A stretch of 32,798 nt of DNA, from NCBI GenBank assembly GCA_034437795.1, contig DAOTTI010000248.1:1-32798 (forward strand), read 5' to 3'. Numbering within the stretch: the stretch's first letter is position 1; each line of letters begins with the position of its first letter. Below are positions 15,464-23,764 of this stretch, in pieces. The notes beneath the pieces are model-generated. The model did not search any database, was not told where the DNA came from, and saw nothing but the letters and a program-made list of their open reading frames with translations. Origin of the DNA: DAOTTI01 sp034437795 (GTDB lineage Bacteria; Chloroflexota; UBA11872; UBA12225). The position numbers were made by a program, and so were the translations under genes.

Positions 15464-15571
15464 CCCCCGCCTGCCTGCGGCGCTAGCGCACCGGCCTTGT
15501 GGCTGTTGGTGAACCGTTTCTGGAAAAACTGGAACTGTCCCCCGCCTGCCCGTGGCGCTGGCGTACCGGCC
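15464..15571 (+). repeat. 33-nt direct repeat, two copies 75 nt apart
   Basis: Copies at 15464-15496 and 15539-15571 begin CCCCCGCCTGCC and end ACCGGCC, with about four differences. They fill the spacer between the DUF2089 and DUF4097 genes. They could be protein-binding sites or a relic of duplication. Confidence 0.75.
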
Positions 15572-15616
15572 GGTTGGCCCTCCAGGAAGCATTAGTTAGG
15601 ACATAGGAGCGGAGCC

Positions 15617-16843
15617 ATGGATAGATCAGACCAGGAGCGCGTGCGGACGGTGGCCCTGCACGGCGTCGAGCGGCTACGTGTGGAGTCGCCGCACGGCGAT
15701 CTCAGCTTCGAAGGCTACCCCGGGTTGGTGGATACGGTGCAGGTGGAGGCCGGCGACGATCACGCCCCGCCGGCGCTCGTCCGCGAGGGCGCCACGCTGG
15801 TGCTGCGCCAGGAGCAGGGCTGGCCCAGCGGCGGGGACCTGGTCATCCGCCTGCCGTCTGAGCACGCCCTCCCGATCACAGGTATCCTCGGCCACGGCGA
15901 CGTGACGTTTCACCGCGTCTCCGGCCCAATCGAGTTCACCACCGGCTCCGGCGACATCGAGGTGAGCGGCGGGGCCGGTGCGGTGACCCTGTCCACCGGC
16001 AGCGGCGACGTGGCCATCCTTGAGCGGGCAGGCGAGATCACGGTGCACACGGGGCACGGCGACGTGGAGCTCACCCGCTGCCAGGGCGGGGCGCGCCTGG
16101 AGCTGGGGAGCGGCGATGTGGCGGTGAGCGAATGCGCTGGCGCCCTCGCCGTCAAGTCCGGCCACGGCGACGTGGAGGTAGTGAGGGCCCGCGGGCAGGC
16201 GGTGCGGATCGAGGCCAGGCACGGGGATGTCGCTCTGGAAGGGGGCGCCATCGCCTCGCTCCACGTTCAGCTCGGCAGCGGCAACGTCTCCAGCGATGCC
16301 ACCCTGGCTGCTCCCGCCGGCCACGCCGGCGCGGCGGGAGCGGACGCGGGCGGCGACCTGGCACCTGGCCGCTACCTGGTGGAGACCGGCGAGGGCGACG
16401 TCTCCTTTGAGGTGCCCCGCGACCTGCCCCTCAGGGTCGAGATCGTCACCGGCGGGGGCGACGTCGAGTCGGACGTGCCCCTGGTGAGCGTCCGCCGGCC
16501 GGGCCCCCGCAGCGCGGCGCGCCGGTTCGTCGGCGCCACGGCGGGTGGCGACGGTGAGCGGATTGACGTCACCCTCAAGACCGGCAGCGGCGACGTCGTG
16601 CTCCGCGTGGCTGGCCCCGCCGCGCGCGTCGGCCCCGTTACGGCCGAGGCCGGCACGGTGGCTCCGGTCGCCGGCGAGAGCGTGCCGGTGCCGGCCGACG
16701 CCACCGCCGCAGCGCCCGACGCCGCCTCCCGCGCCTCTGACGCCGAGGTGCGCGCCATCCTGGAGGCGCTCGAGCGCCGCGAGCTCAGCGTGGCCGAAGC
16801 GGAGCTGCTGCTGGACGCCCTTACCAGGCGCAGGGAGTGCTAG
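15617..16843 (+). CDS. DUF4097 family beta-strand repeat protein
   Basis: A 408-residue protein dominated by about a dozen short beta repeats with a G-[SHEG]-G-[DN]-[VI] core, for example GSGDIEVSG, GHGDVELTR, GSGDVAVSE and GGGDVESDV, spaced roughly 18-25 residues. This is the DUF4097/YvlB-type right-handed beta structure. A Pro/Ala-rich linker leads to a C-terminal helical motif, VRAILEALERRELSVAEAEL then LLDAL, matching the DUF2089 C-terminus. No signal peptide or membrane span, so it is probably cytoplasmic or held by a partner. The ATG is preceded by GGAGCGGAG. Relatives are often linked to envelope-stress or membrane-associated regulation; its molecular function is unknown. Confidence 0.85.
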   Translation: MDRSDQERVRTVALHGVERLRVESPHGDLSFEGYPGLVDTVQVEAGDDHAPPALVREGATLVLRQEQGWPSGGDLVIRLPSEHALPITGILGHGDVTFHRVSGPIEFTTGSGDIEVSGGAGAVTLSTGSGDVAILERAGEITVHTGHGDVELTRCQGGARLELGSGDVAVSECAGALAVKSGHGDVEVVRARGQAVRIEARHGDVALEGGAIASLHVQLGSGNVSSDATLAAPAGHAGAAGADAGGDLAPGRYLVETGEGDVSFEVPRDLPLRVEIVTGGGDVESDVPLVSVRRPGPRSAARRFVGATAGGDGERIDVTLKTGSGDVVLRVAGPAARVGPVTAEAGTVAPVAGESVPVPADATAAAPDAASRASDAEVRAILEALERRELSVAEAELLLDALTRRREC

Positions 16844-16860
16844 CTTAAATTCCCTCTAAG

Positions 16861-16900
16861 TTCCCTCTCCCTTTGGGAGAGAGTTAGGGTGAGGGCTCCG
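16861..16900 (+). repeat. Polar palindromic repeat (family A)
   Basis: TTCCCTCTCCC-TTT-GGGAGAGAGTTAGGG then TGAGGGCTCCGCTC, just past the DUF4097 stop and facing the convergent transglycosylase gene. Confidence 0.8.
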
Positions 16901-16948
16901 CTCATGAACATGCCGCGCCAGCGCCCGCGCGGGGCGCCGCGAGCGGCG

Positions 16949-17842
16949 TCACCAGCGCCCCGCGGCCTTCAGCAGCTCAATCGCCCCCGGCACGTGCTCA
17001 GCCGGCATGATCGGCGGGACGTACAGGTGCAGGCCGGGCCGGTGGCGCAGGTAGGTGCGCAGGATGGCCGGCGCGTAATGGGCTGTCTCCACGTAGCCCC
17101 CGATGGGCGGCACCGCGTACAGGCCAGCGGCCCGCCAGTCCGCCACCGCCTCGATCCCCGCATTGTAGGCGGCCAGCGCCCAGTACAGGTTCCCTTCGTG
17201 GGCCTGCATCGCCAGCGCGAGATAGCGCAGCCCCGCCCGCACGTTGGACGGAACGTCGAACATCGCCGCGCGGTCGATCTGGTCCGCCAGGGCGCGGCTG
17301 CCGGCCATCATCTCGGCGAAGGTGAAGGGCATCACCTGCATCAGTCCCAGCGCCCCTGCTGGGCTCACCGCCTCTGGATCCCCCGCGCTCTCGTGCTGGA
17401 TCAACGCCAGCACCAGGTCGTCGTCGAGCGCCGCCGCTGGCCCCTCCAGACGCCCCTCCTCCCACGCCTCCGCCAGCAGCTCGCGCACCAGCGGGCGCCA
17501 GCGCTCGATCGCGTGGCTGAAGGGACGGCGCGGGACGTCCGGCGGCGCCCACGGCGGCCGGATGGGGACCTCCGCCACGGCCGCCGCGGCCGGCCCGCCA
17601 GACAGGCCCGGCCCTTCGATGGCCGGCGCGCTGGTGCCGGCCTCCCCCTCAGTTGCGGCGGGCGCCCGGCCAGGGGGCGCGTGCGCGGGGAGGGCGCGGG
17701 GCGCCAGCGCCTGCTCCACGAGCGCCCCCACCGGCTCCGGCCAGCGCCACCCTGATGGTTCCTGCCAGGAGCAGCTCGCTCCCGCCAGCACGCCGGCCGC
17801 CAGCAGCGCGCTAGCGGCTAGTCCAGATCGCCGTCCGATCAC
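16949..17842 (-). CDS. Soluble lytic murein transglycosylase (SLT domain)
   Basis: A 297-residue exported enzyme that cleaves peptidoglycan glycan strands to 1,6-anhydro ends. The GTG start (GAAGGA 7 nt upstream) gives a signal peptide: RR, a hydrophobic core (GLAASALLAAGVLAG), then ASC. The Cys could be lipidated, although GASC is a weak lipobox. A Pro/Ala/Glu-rich linker follows. The SLT domain carries the catalytic Glu in LALIQHESAGDPEAVS, then GALGLMQVMP, and ALAAYNAGIEAV. A C-terminal GGYVETAHYAPAILRTYLR matches the family. A longer frame to 18118 is Arg-rich and not credible as coding. It is divergent from the Ldh gene. Confidence 0.88.
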   Translation of the reverse strand: MIGRRSGLAASALLAAGVLAGASCSWQEPSGWRWPEPVGALVEQALAPRALPAHAPPGRAPAATEGEAGTSAPAIEGPGLSGGPAAAAVAEVPIRPPWAPPDVPRRPFSHAIERWRPLVRELLAEAWEEGRLEGPAAALDDDLVLALIQHESAGDPEAVSPAGALGLMQVMPFTFAEMMAGSRALADQIDRAAMFDVPSNVRAGLRYLALAMQAHEGNLYWALAAYNAGIEAVADWRAAGLYAVPPIGGYVETAHYAPAILRTYLRHRPGLHLYVPPIMPAEHVPGAIELLKAAGRW

Positions 17843-18209
17843 GTGCGTATCCTTCGCCTGCGAGGTGGCGCGCCCGCGCCGGGCGTCGGGCCGGCGGCCG
17901 CGCCTCGGCAGACCGCGAGCAGCCGCCACGCGCCGCAACGGCCGGCCTGCGCTCGCGTTTCGTCTGCTTTTGGGGCGCGAGCGTCCGCGCGGCCCTACCG
18001 GCCCTACCGGCCCTGGCGCCTTTCCGGCGCGCCACCCCCGCGTGTCGCGAGAGTGTGGCACGCGTGGAAGGGGATGATGCTGATCACTAGCCCGGTTGGG
18101 GGAGCCGAGACCGTACAATGCCGGCGCCAGCGGGCTTCACGCGTGTGCTCGCAGGCGACCGCGGGCGGCGTGACGGAAGGCGGACATTGACTATGAGACG
18201 GCAGGGGAG
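17843..18209. other. 367-nt divergent spacer
   Basis: It lies between the divergent transglycosylase and Ldh genes. It holds the 9-nt tandem repeat at 17990 and a TACAAT at 18114 that lacks a matching -35. No gene was seen. Confidence 0.5.
17990..18016 (+). repeat. Three tandem 9-nt units
   Basis: CGGCCCTAC, CGGCCCTAC, CGGCCCTGG in exact register within the divergent spacer. Confidence 0.8.
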
Positions 18210-19277
18210 ATGACTGACAAGATGGCTGAGCAGATGGCAGGGGAGAGCTTTCGGAAGGTGGATGCCGGCAGGCTGGCGGCCCTGGTCGCCAGGCTCTTCG
18301 CCGCCGCCGGCCTGCGCGATGAAGACGCCACCTTCATGGGCGAGTGCCTGGTAGACGCCGACCTGCGCGGCGTCCACTCGCACGGGACGCGCTGGGCCCC
18401 CGTCTACGTGCGGGGCCTGCGGGCCGGCCAGATCAACGCGCGGGCGGAGGCGCGGGTCGTGCGCGATGCGGGCGCGACCGCCATTATGGACGGCGACCGT
18501 GGCGTGGGCCACATCGCCGTCCGGAAGGCCATGGAGCTCGCCATCCGCAAGGCCCGCGAGTACGGCACCGCCACCGTGGCCATCCGGCGCAACGGCCACT
18601 GCGGGGCCATGGCCTACTACACCCAGCAGGCCGCGGACGCTGGCTGCATCGGCTTCGCCGCCACGACCGGTGGCACCATGATCGCCCCTTGGGGTGGCCT
18701 GGACCGGCGGGTGGGGCTCAACCCTATCTCCTGGGCCGCCCCCACCGGCCGCGGCTGGGCCTTCAACCTGGACATGGCCCCGTCGGTCGTCGCCGGCTCC
18801 AAAGTGCAGATGGCCCAGGCCCGCGGCGAACGGATCCCGCTCGACTGGGCCTTCGACGCCCAGGGCCAGCCCACCGACGACCCGGCGCTCGTCTTCAAGG
18901 AAGGCACCCTCGCCCCCATCGGCGGCCCCAAGGGCGTCGGGCTAGGCATCGCCGCCGACATCCTGTGCGCCGTGCTGGCCGGCGGGCGCTACGGCCCCGA
19001 CCAGGGGGAGCGAGGCGGCGGCCAGCTGGTGCAGGCGATCGACATCGAGCACTTCCAGCCCCTGGCCGAGTTCACCGCCCGCATGGACCGCATGATCGAC
19101 TACCTCAAGAGCTCACGCGTCAAGCCCGGCGCCGCCGGCATCTTCCTGCCCGGAGAGCTAGAGTACCTGCGCCGCCAGGAGTACCTCCGCTCAGGGATCC
19201 CTCTGGACCAGCCCACCCGCGACGCCCTGCGCCGCGCGGCCGAAGAGGCCGGCGTGCCGTACGACCTGGAACTGTAG
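18210..19277 (+). CDS. Ldh family oxidoreductase (malate/L-lactate/ureidoglycolate dehydrogenase type)
   Basis: A 355-residue NAD(P)-dependent dehydrogenase of the LDH2/MDH2 family, unrelated to classical Rossmann lactate dehydrogenases. Family landmarks are RGVHSHGTRWAPVYVRGL with the catalytic His, GDRGVGHIAVRKAMELAI, VAIRRNGHCGAMAYYTQQA with its nicotinamide-side residues, and GLNPISWAAPT. A large C-terminal helical domain closes the site. It would interconvert a 2-hydroxy acid and a 2-keto acid. The start is ambiguous: the AGGGGAG abuts the first ATG, so ATG codons 5 or 9 may be used. It is convergent with a hypothetical gene. Confidence 0.88.
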   Translation: MTDKMAEQMAGESFRKVDAGRLAALVARLFAAAGLRDEDATFMGECLVDADLRGVHSHGTRWAPVYVRGLRAGQINARAEARVVRDAGATAIMDGDRGVGHIAVRKAMELAIRKAREYGTATVAIRRNGHCGAMAYYTQQAADAGCIGFAATTGGTMIAPWGGLDRRVGLNPISWAAPTGRGWAFNLDMAPSVVAGSKVQMAQARGERIPLDWAFDAQGQPTDDPALVFKEGTLAPIGGPKGVGLGIAADILCAVLAGGRYGPDQGERGGGQLVQAIDIEHFQPLAEFTARMDRMIDYLKSSRVKPGAAGIFLPGELEYLRRQEYLRSGIPLDQPTRDALRRAAEEAGVPYDLEL

Positions 19278-19280
19278 CGC

Positions 19281-19432
19281 GGCGGCCAGCGAGCAGTCCC
19301 CACTCCTTCTGGGAGAGGGCTAGGGGTCCGCGGGTCGGGAGCGGCAGCGCTGGAGAGCCTCCCTCTCCTTCTGGGAGACGGAGACGGTGAGGGCTCCGTT
19401 AGTTCTCTCTCCCTGTGGGAGAGCGGGGGCCG
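19281..19432 (+). repeat. Three family A palindromic repeats
   Basis: Copies at 19281-19330 (with left flank CGGCCAGCGAGCAGTCC), 19358-19399 (CCCTCTCC-TTCT-GGGAGA, tail GGTGAGGGCTCC) and 19402-19432. All are in + orientation in the convergent spacer after the Ldh gene. Confidence 0.75.
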
Positions 19433-19486
19433 GCCAAGCGGGCGGTGGCGGCACCGCTCGCGAAGAGCCCGGGCGAGCGATCCTGG

Positions 19487-19969
19487 TCAGTTGTCCCGCC
19501 CCCCGCTCAGGTGCTCCTCGAGCCAGCGCTGATACTGGATCTGCGCCACCGCAAAGACGTTGGCCCCGTTCTGGAGCACCTCCCGCACGCGTGGGAACGT
19601 GTCGCGCAGGATCGCCTGCCGGCGCCGCTCGTCGGGCGTCAGCTCAGCGAGGGCCTCAGCGTAGGCGCGCCGCAGGGCCGCGTCTCGCTCGTCGAGCTCC
19701 TCCTCCACCCCACCGGCCCATTCCGGCTCCCCTGCCGCACCCGCCTCAGGTCGGCGGCCGGCCTCGCCCGCACTGGCCTCGGCGCTCGCCGGCTCGCCGG
19801 CAGGACCGGTGAGCGTTGCTGGATCGATCCCGTGGGCCTGGAGCACGGCCACCGCCGCGGCGTACGCCGCCCGCTGGCCGGGGTCATCGAGATCGAGCGT
19901 GAGGGTGATCTGCCCGCGGGCGGCTTCCGCCCGCCGAACCACGTGGAGGGCCTGCGCTAGAACGTCCAT
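19487..19969 (-). CDS. Hypothetical protein (160 aa)
   Basis: The start was set at the ATG preceded by AGGAG with a 7-nt gap; the frame extends further without support. The N-terminal part (LAQALHVVRRAEAARGQITL then TLDLDDPGQRAAYAAAVAVL) looks like an alpha/beta domain. A central Gly/Ala/Glu-rich linker of about 35 residues follows. The C-terminal part is helical and charged (LRRAYAEALAELTPDERRRQ). No recognised motif, signal peptide or membrane span. It lies in the same direction as comF and clpC but is separated from comF by repeats. Confidence 0.65.
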   Translation of the reverse strand: MDVLAQALHVVRRAEAARGQITLTLDLDDPGQRAAYAAAVAVLQAHGIDPATLTGPAGEPASAEASAGEAGRRPEAGAAGEPEWAGGVEEELDERDAALRRAYAEALAELTPDERRRQAILRDTFPRVREVLQNGANVFAVAQIQYQRWLEEHLSGGRDN

Positions 19970-20126
19970 CGCTTCGCTCCTGAACGAGATCACTGCCTCC
20001 CAGCTATGAAACGCACGCCCCATGCCACCCGGCTCTTGCCCCCGTTACAGTTATACCTCTTGGGCCATACGCCCTCCAGCCATGTTCCCTGGCCCATACC
20101 CCGCCGTCCTGTCTGGCCTGGATTTT

Positions 20127-20214
20127 TCACGGCCAGCGGAGGTTTCTCTCGCCCACAAGGCGAGGGTGAGGGCTGCTCCAGCTCCCTCGCCCACAGGGCA
20201 AGGGTGATGGCTCC
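20127..20214 (+). repeat. Two family A repeats between minus-strand genes
   Basis: The copy at 20127-20176 has the flank TTCACGGCCAGC and the palindrome CTCGCC-CACAA-GGCGAG with GGTGAGGGCTG. The copy at 20181-20214 has CTCGCCC-ACA-GGGCAAGGGTGATGGCTCC. Both have + orientation although both neighbours are minus-strand genes. Confidence 0.75.
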
Positions 20215-20216
20215 TC

Positions 20217-20244
20217 ACTCGCTACTCGCCACTCGCTACTCTGC
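20217..20244 (-). repeat. Four heptamer units (ACTCGCY)
   Basis: ACTCGCT, ACTCGCC, ACTCGCT, ACTCTGC in register. On the minus strand these read AGCGAGT / GGCGAGT, the same heptamer as the larger array at 23765-23841. Confidence 0.75.
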
Positions 20245-20254
20245 TTCGCTCGCC

Positions 20255-20971
20255 TCAGATCTCTCGCGCCAGCGTGACGGCGTAGACGGCCGCCGCGCCG
20301 GCGTCCAGGCAGGCCTGGGCCGCGCTGGCCAGCGTGCTGCCCGTAGTCGCGAGATCGTCTACCAGCAGCACGTGCCGGCCGGCGAGCGATCCGGTCGCGA
20401 CGAAGGCCCCCCGCACGTTCTCCCGCCGCCGGCGCCGGTCCAGCCCCACCTGGGATGGTGTGGCCTTGACCCGCCGGAGCAACGCCGGCTCGTAGGCCAG
20501 CCCCAGGCGCTCCGCGAGCGGCCTGGCCAGGAGCGCCGCCTGGTTGTAGCCCCGCTCTCGCTGCCGTTGCGCGTGCAGCGGCACGGGGACCACCACCGGC
20601 GCCGGCGCCGCGCGGGGCAGGCCAAGGGATTGGGCCGGCGCCACCAGCAGGTGACCGAGCGTGCGGGCCGCGCCCCGCCGGCCGCGGTACTTCAGGCGGT
20701 GGATCGCCGTGCGCAGCGGGCCCTCGAACGTTCCTGCGCTCCGCACCCCCGCCAGCGGCAGGCGGGCCGTGCGGCAGTCGGGACAGCAGACCTGGCCGGC
20801 CGCCACCGGCCTGCCGCAGCTCTCGCACAGGGGCGCCGGCAGCGGGCGCACCGCTCGCCGGCAGGCAGGGCAGAAGTGATAGCCCAGCCGGTTGCATCCG
20901 GCGCAGCGCGGCGGGAAGATCGCGTCTAGCCACGTCTGCCACAGCTCAACCAGCGCCGCCCCCAGGTGCAC
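20255..20971 (-). CDS. comF: ComF family protein (zinc ribbon phosphoribosyltransferase)
   Basis: A 238-residue protein. The N-terminal part has several zinc-binding Cys pairs (CAGC, CPAC, CESC, CPDC). The C-terminal half is a type I phosphoribosyltransferase-like domain with the PRPP-loop motif VLLVDDLATTGSTL and the segment VPVPLHAQRQRERGYNQA that is diagnostic of ComF/GntX. Homologues assist natural transformation. The GTG start was chosen because upstream residues are Gly/Arg-rich and unlike the family; a good Shine-Dalgarno sequence is lacking. It lies about 180 nt downstream of clpC on the same strand, so co-transcription is possible. Confidence 0.88.
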   Translation of the reverse strand: MHLGAALVELWQTWLDAIFPPRCAGCNRLGYHFCPACRRAVRPLPAPLCESCGRPVAAGQVCCPDCRTARLPLAGVRSAGTFEGPLRTAIHRLKYRGRRGAARTLGHLLVAPAQSLGLPRAAPAPVVVPVPLHAQRQRERGYNQAALLARPLAERLGLAYEPALLRRVKATPSQVGLDRRRRRENVRGAFVATGSLAGRHVLLVDDLATTGSTLASAAQACLDAGAAAVYAVTLAREI

Positions 20972-21147
20972 GCCCCCGCCCGCGCCTGCCTTGGCGCGCC
21001 GCCAGGATACCCACCGCCTGCCCGCCGGCCGGCCACTCCCATCCTGGGGCGAGCCCCGCCGCTTCCAGCCGCTCCAGAGCGCCACGCCCTCGCTCGCCCC
21101 TGCTCTCCTGCCCCCACCCGCGCCTGGCGGCCGCGCGCCGGCCTCCC

Positions 21148-23679
21148 TTACGGGGCCGCGCCGGCCAGCTCCGCCGGCGCGGACGCCCCGGCGTCGCTCA
21201 CGCCTTCCCCCTCTGCGGTCACGACCACGGTGTCGCCGGCAGCCTTCAGGACGATGGTCTGGCCGGGCTTGAGCCGGCCGTCCAGCACCTGCTCCGTGAC
21301 CGCGTCCTCGATCCACTGCTGCACCAGGTGGCGTAGCGGCCGCGCGCCGTCGAAGGCGTTGTAGCCTTTCTGCGCCAGGAGCTCGATCACCGCATCGTCC
21401 CAGCGCATCTCATAGCCCCGCACCTGCGCCGCCGCCCGCTCCCGAATGAGCATCTTCTGCGCGATCTCTCGCATGTCATCCGGCAGCAGCGGCTCGAAGA
21501 CGATGATCTCGTCCAGCCGGTTGAGGAACTCCGGGGCCAGGTGGCGCTTGAGCTCGGCGTCGATCACGGATCGCACCTCCTGCGCCGACATGGCGGGCGC
21601 CGCACCCGCTGCGGTCGCAGAACCGGACCGGAACCCGATCCCCAGCCGGCGCAGGCGCTCGGTCCCAAAGTTCGCCGTCAGCAGGACGATGGTGTTCTTG
21701 AAGTTGACCCGCCGGCCATGGGCATCGGTCAGGTGGCCGTTATCCATGATCTGCAGCAGCACGGTCAGCACGTGCGGGTGGGCCTTGTCCACCTCGTCGA
21801 ACAGGACCACCGAGTACGGCCGGCGCCGCACCGCCTCCGTCAGCTCGCCCGCCTCCTCGTAGCCCACGTAGCCCGGCGGGGCGCCGACCAGCCGCGAGAC
21901 GGTGTGATACTCGCTGAACTCGCTCATGTCGAAGCGGATCAGATTGTCCTCGCTCCCGAAGAGGTACTCCGCCAGGGCCTTGGCCACCTCCGTCTTGCCC
22001 ACGCCGGTCGGGCCCACGAACAGGAAGGACGCCACCGGCCGCGCCGGATCGCCCAGGCGCGCGGCGGAACGGCGCAGGGCCTTGGCCAGCGAGTGGAGGG
22101 CGTGCTTCTGGCCCACGATGCGCTCGGCCAGGCCCTCCTCCAGTCGGAGCAGGCGCGCCGTCTCCTGCTCGGTCAGGCTGGCCGCCGGCACGCCCGTCCA
22201 CCCCGCCACCACCCGCGCCACATCGTCTGGCCCGATGCTGGCCGCCTCGGCCGTGAGGCGAAGGCGCCAGGCCCCGCGTAGCTCCTCGATCTCCGCGCTC
22301 AGCCGGCGCTCCTCCTCGCCCAGCGCGCTGGCCCGCTCGTACTCCCGCCAGCTTACGGCGGCGTCGCGCTCGGTCCGCACCTGCTCCCGCAACCGCTGCA
22401 GGCGCCGGATCTCGTCTGGTGGCGTGAGCCGCGTTACCTTGGCCCGCGCCGCCGCCTCGTCGATCAGGTCGATGGCCTTGTCCGGCAAGGCGCGGTCGGT
22501 GATGTACCGGTCGCTCATGCGGGCCGCGCTGACTAGGGCGTCGTCGCTGATCGCCACCCCGTGGAAGGTCTCGTACGCCTCGCGGATGCCCTTCAGGATC
22601 TCGATTGTCTCATCCACGCTGGGCTCGTCGACGGTGACCGGCTGGAAGCGCCGCGCCAGCGCGCCGTCGGCCTCGATGTAGCGCCGGTACTCGCGCCAGG
22701 TGGTGGCGCCGATACAGCGCAGCTGGCCGCGGGCTAGCGCCGGCTTGAGCATGCTGGCCGCGTCCACTGCGCCCACGGCGCCCCCCGCCCCAAGCAGCAT
22801 GTGCAGCTCATCGATGAAGATGATGACGTTGCCCTCGCGGATGATCTCCGCGATGACCCCTTTCAGGCGCTCCTCGAAGTCGCCGCGGTACTTGGTCCCC
22901 GCCACCATGCCCGGCAGATCCAGTTGCACCACCCGCAGGTGCTGCAGCATGTCCGGCACCTCGCGGTTCACGATCGCCTTAGCCAGCCCCTCCACGATCG
23001 CCGTCTTGCCCACGCCGGCCTCGCCCACCAGCACCGGATTGTTCTTGGTGCGCCGCAGCAGGATCTGCGCGATCCGCTGTAGCTCGCGCTGGCGCCCAAT
23101 CAGCGGGTCCAGGCGGCCCACGCGGGCCAGCTGGGTCAGGTCCCGCCCGAACTGGGTCAGCAGCGACGGCCGGCCTTCCCCTTCGGGGCGCCCGCGCGTG
23201 CGGGCGCCGCCAGCGGCGGAAACCGGCTGGCGGACGGTCTCCGTCAGCCCCGACGCCTGGCGCCGCACCACGTCGGGGTCAATGCCCAGCTTGGCCAGCA
23301 CCTTGCTGGCTAAGCTCTCCCGCTCGGCCATGATCCCCAGCAGGAGGTGCTCGGTGCCAATGTACTCGGATCCGAGCCGTTGCGCCTCCAGGCCGGCAAT
23401 CTCGATCGCGCGACGCGCGGCCATGGAGAGGGTGATGGCGCGACTGTCGACCGCGCGCCCAATGTGCAGGTGCGAGACCACCTCGCGCACCACCGCCTGT
23501 GGGTCCACCCCCTGGCGCCGCAGCAGACGCGACGCCACCGCCTCAGGGACGGCGGCGATGGCCAGCAGAATGTGCTCGGGGCGGATCTGGTCGTGCTGGA
23601 AGAAGGCCGCTTCTTTCTTGGCCAGGGCCAGGATCTGCCGGCTCATATCGGAGAGGCGGCTCAGCGCGTCCATCCCCAT
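21148..23679 (-). CDS. clpC: ATP-dependent Clp protease ATP-binding subunit ClpC
   Basis: An 843-residue HSP100 unfoldase. The N-domain double repeat is at residues 5-145 (LSDMSRQILALAKKEA; YIGTEHLLLGIM). AAA-1 has Walker A GEAGVGKTAIVEGLA, Walker B FIDELHMLLGAGG and the pore-side IGATTWREYRRYIE. A short coiled-coil middle domain (REYERASALGEEERRLSAEI) follows. AAA-2 has Walker A GPTGVGKTEVAKALAEYLFG, PPGYVGYEEAG and Walker B VVLFDEVDKAHP. RRLGIGFRSGS contains the IGF tripeptide loop that docks ClpP. All nucleotide-binding residues are intact. The second ATG, six bases in, is an alternative start. A TATAAT lies only 13 nt before the first ATG. No clpP, mcsB or ctsR is adjacent. Confidence 0.95.
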   Translation of the reverse strand: MGMDALSRLSDMSRQILALAKKEAAFFQHDQIRPEHILLAIAAVPEAVASRLLRRQGVDPQAVVREVVSHLHIGRAVDSRAITLSMAARRAIEIAGLEAQRLGSEYIGTEHLLLGIMAERESLASKVLAKLGIDPDVVRRQASGLTETVRQPVSAAGGARTRGRPEGEGRPSLLTQFGRDLTQLARVGRLDPLIGRQRELQRIAQILLRRTKNNPVLVGEAGVGKTAIVEGLAKAIVNREVPDMLQHLRVVQLDLPGMVAGTKYRGDFEERLKGVIAEIIREGNVIIFIDELHMLLGAGGAVGAVDAASMLKPALARGQLRCIGATTWREYRRYIEADGALARRFQPVTVDEPSVDETIEILKGIREAYETFHGVAISDDALVSAARMSDRYITDRALPDKAIDLIDEAAARAKVTRLTPPDEIRRLQRLREQVRTERDAAVSWREYERASALGEEERRLSAEIEELRGAWRLRLTAEAASIGPDDVARVVAGWTGVPAASLTEQETARLLRLEEGLAERIVGQKHALHSLAKALRRSAARLGDPARPVASFLFVGPTGVGKTEVAKALAEYLFGSEDNLIRFDMSEFSEYHTVSRLVGAPPGYVGYEEAGELTEAVRRRPYSVVLFDEVDKAHPHVLTVLLQIMDNGHLTDAHGRRVNFKNTIVLLTANFGTERLRRLGIGFRSGSATAAGAAPAMSAQEVRSVIDAELKRHLAPEFLNRLDEIIVFEPLLPDDMREIAQKMLIRERAAAQVRGYEMRWDDAVIELLAQKGYNAFDGARPLRHLVQQWIEDAVTEQVLDGRLKPGQTIVLKAAGDTVVVTAEGEGVSDAGASAPAELAGAAP

Positions 23680-23692
23680 TGCCTGGTCCGGG

Positions 23693-23698
23693 ATTATA
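23693..23698 (-). promoter_or_regulatory. Perfect -10 box of clpC, implying a very short leader
   Basis: On the minus strand TATAAT ends 13 nt before the clpC ATG. Initiation would leave only about 5-7 nt of leader, too short for a Shine-Dalgarno site. The -35 is weak: TTGGGA at 20-nt spacing. Confidence 0.55.
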
Positions 23699-23764
23699 GC
23701 TCAGACCGGCCACCGCGCTCCCAACCGCGGGTGGCGCCTGTGTCCCCGCCTGGCGCCGCCCGCT

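Noticed and set aside
16949..18118. Longer transglycosylase starting at 18118
   Set aside because: The extra 92 residues are Arg/Gly-rich and precede a good signal peptide with its own GTG and ribosome binding site.
20972..21316. Long N-terminal extension of ComF overlapping clpC
   Set aside because: The extension is Gly/Arg-rich and antisense-like in composition, overlaps the clpC coding end and is unlike ComF proteins.
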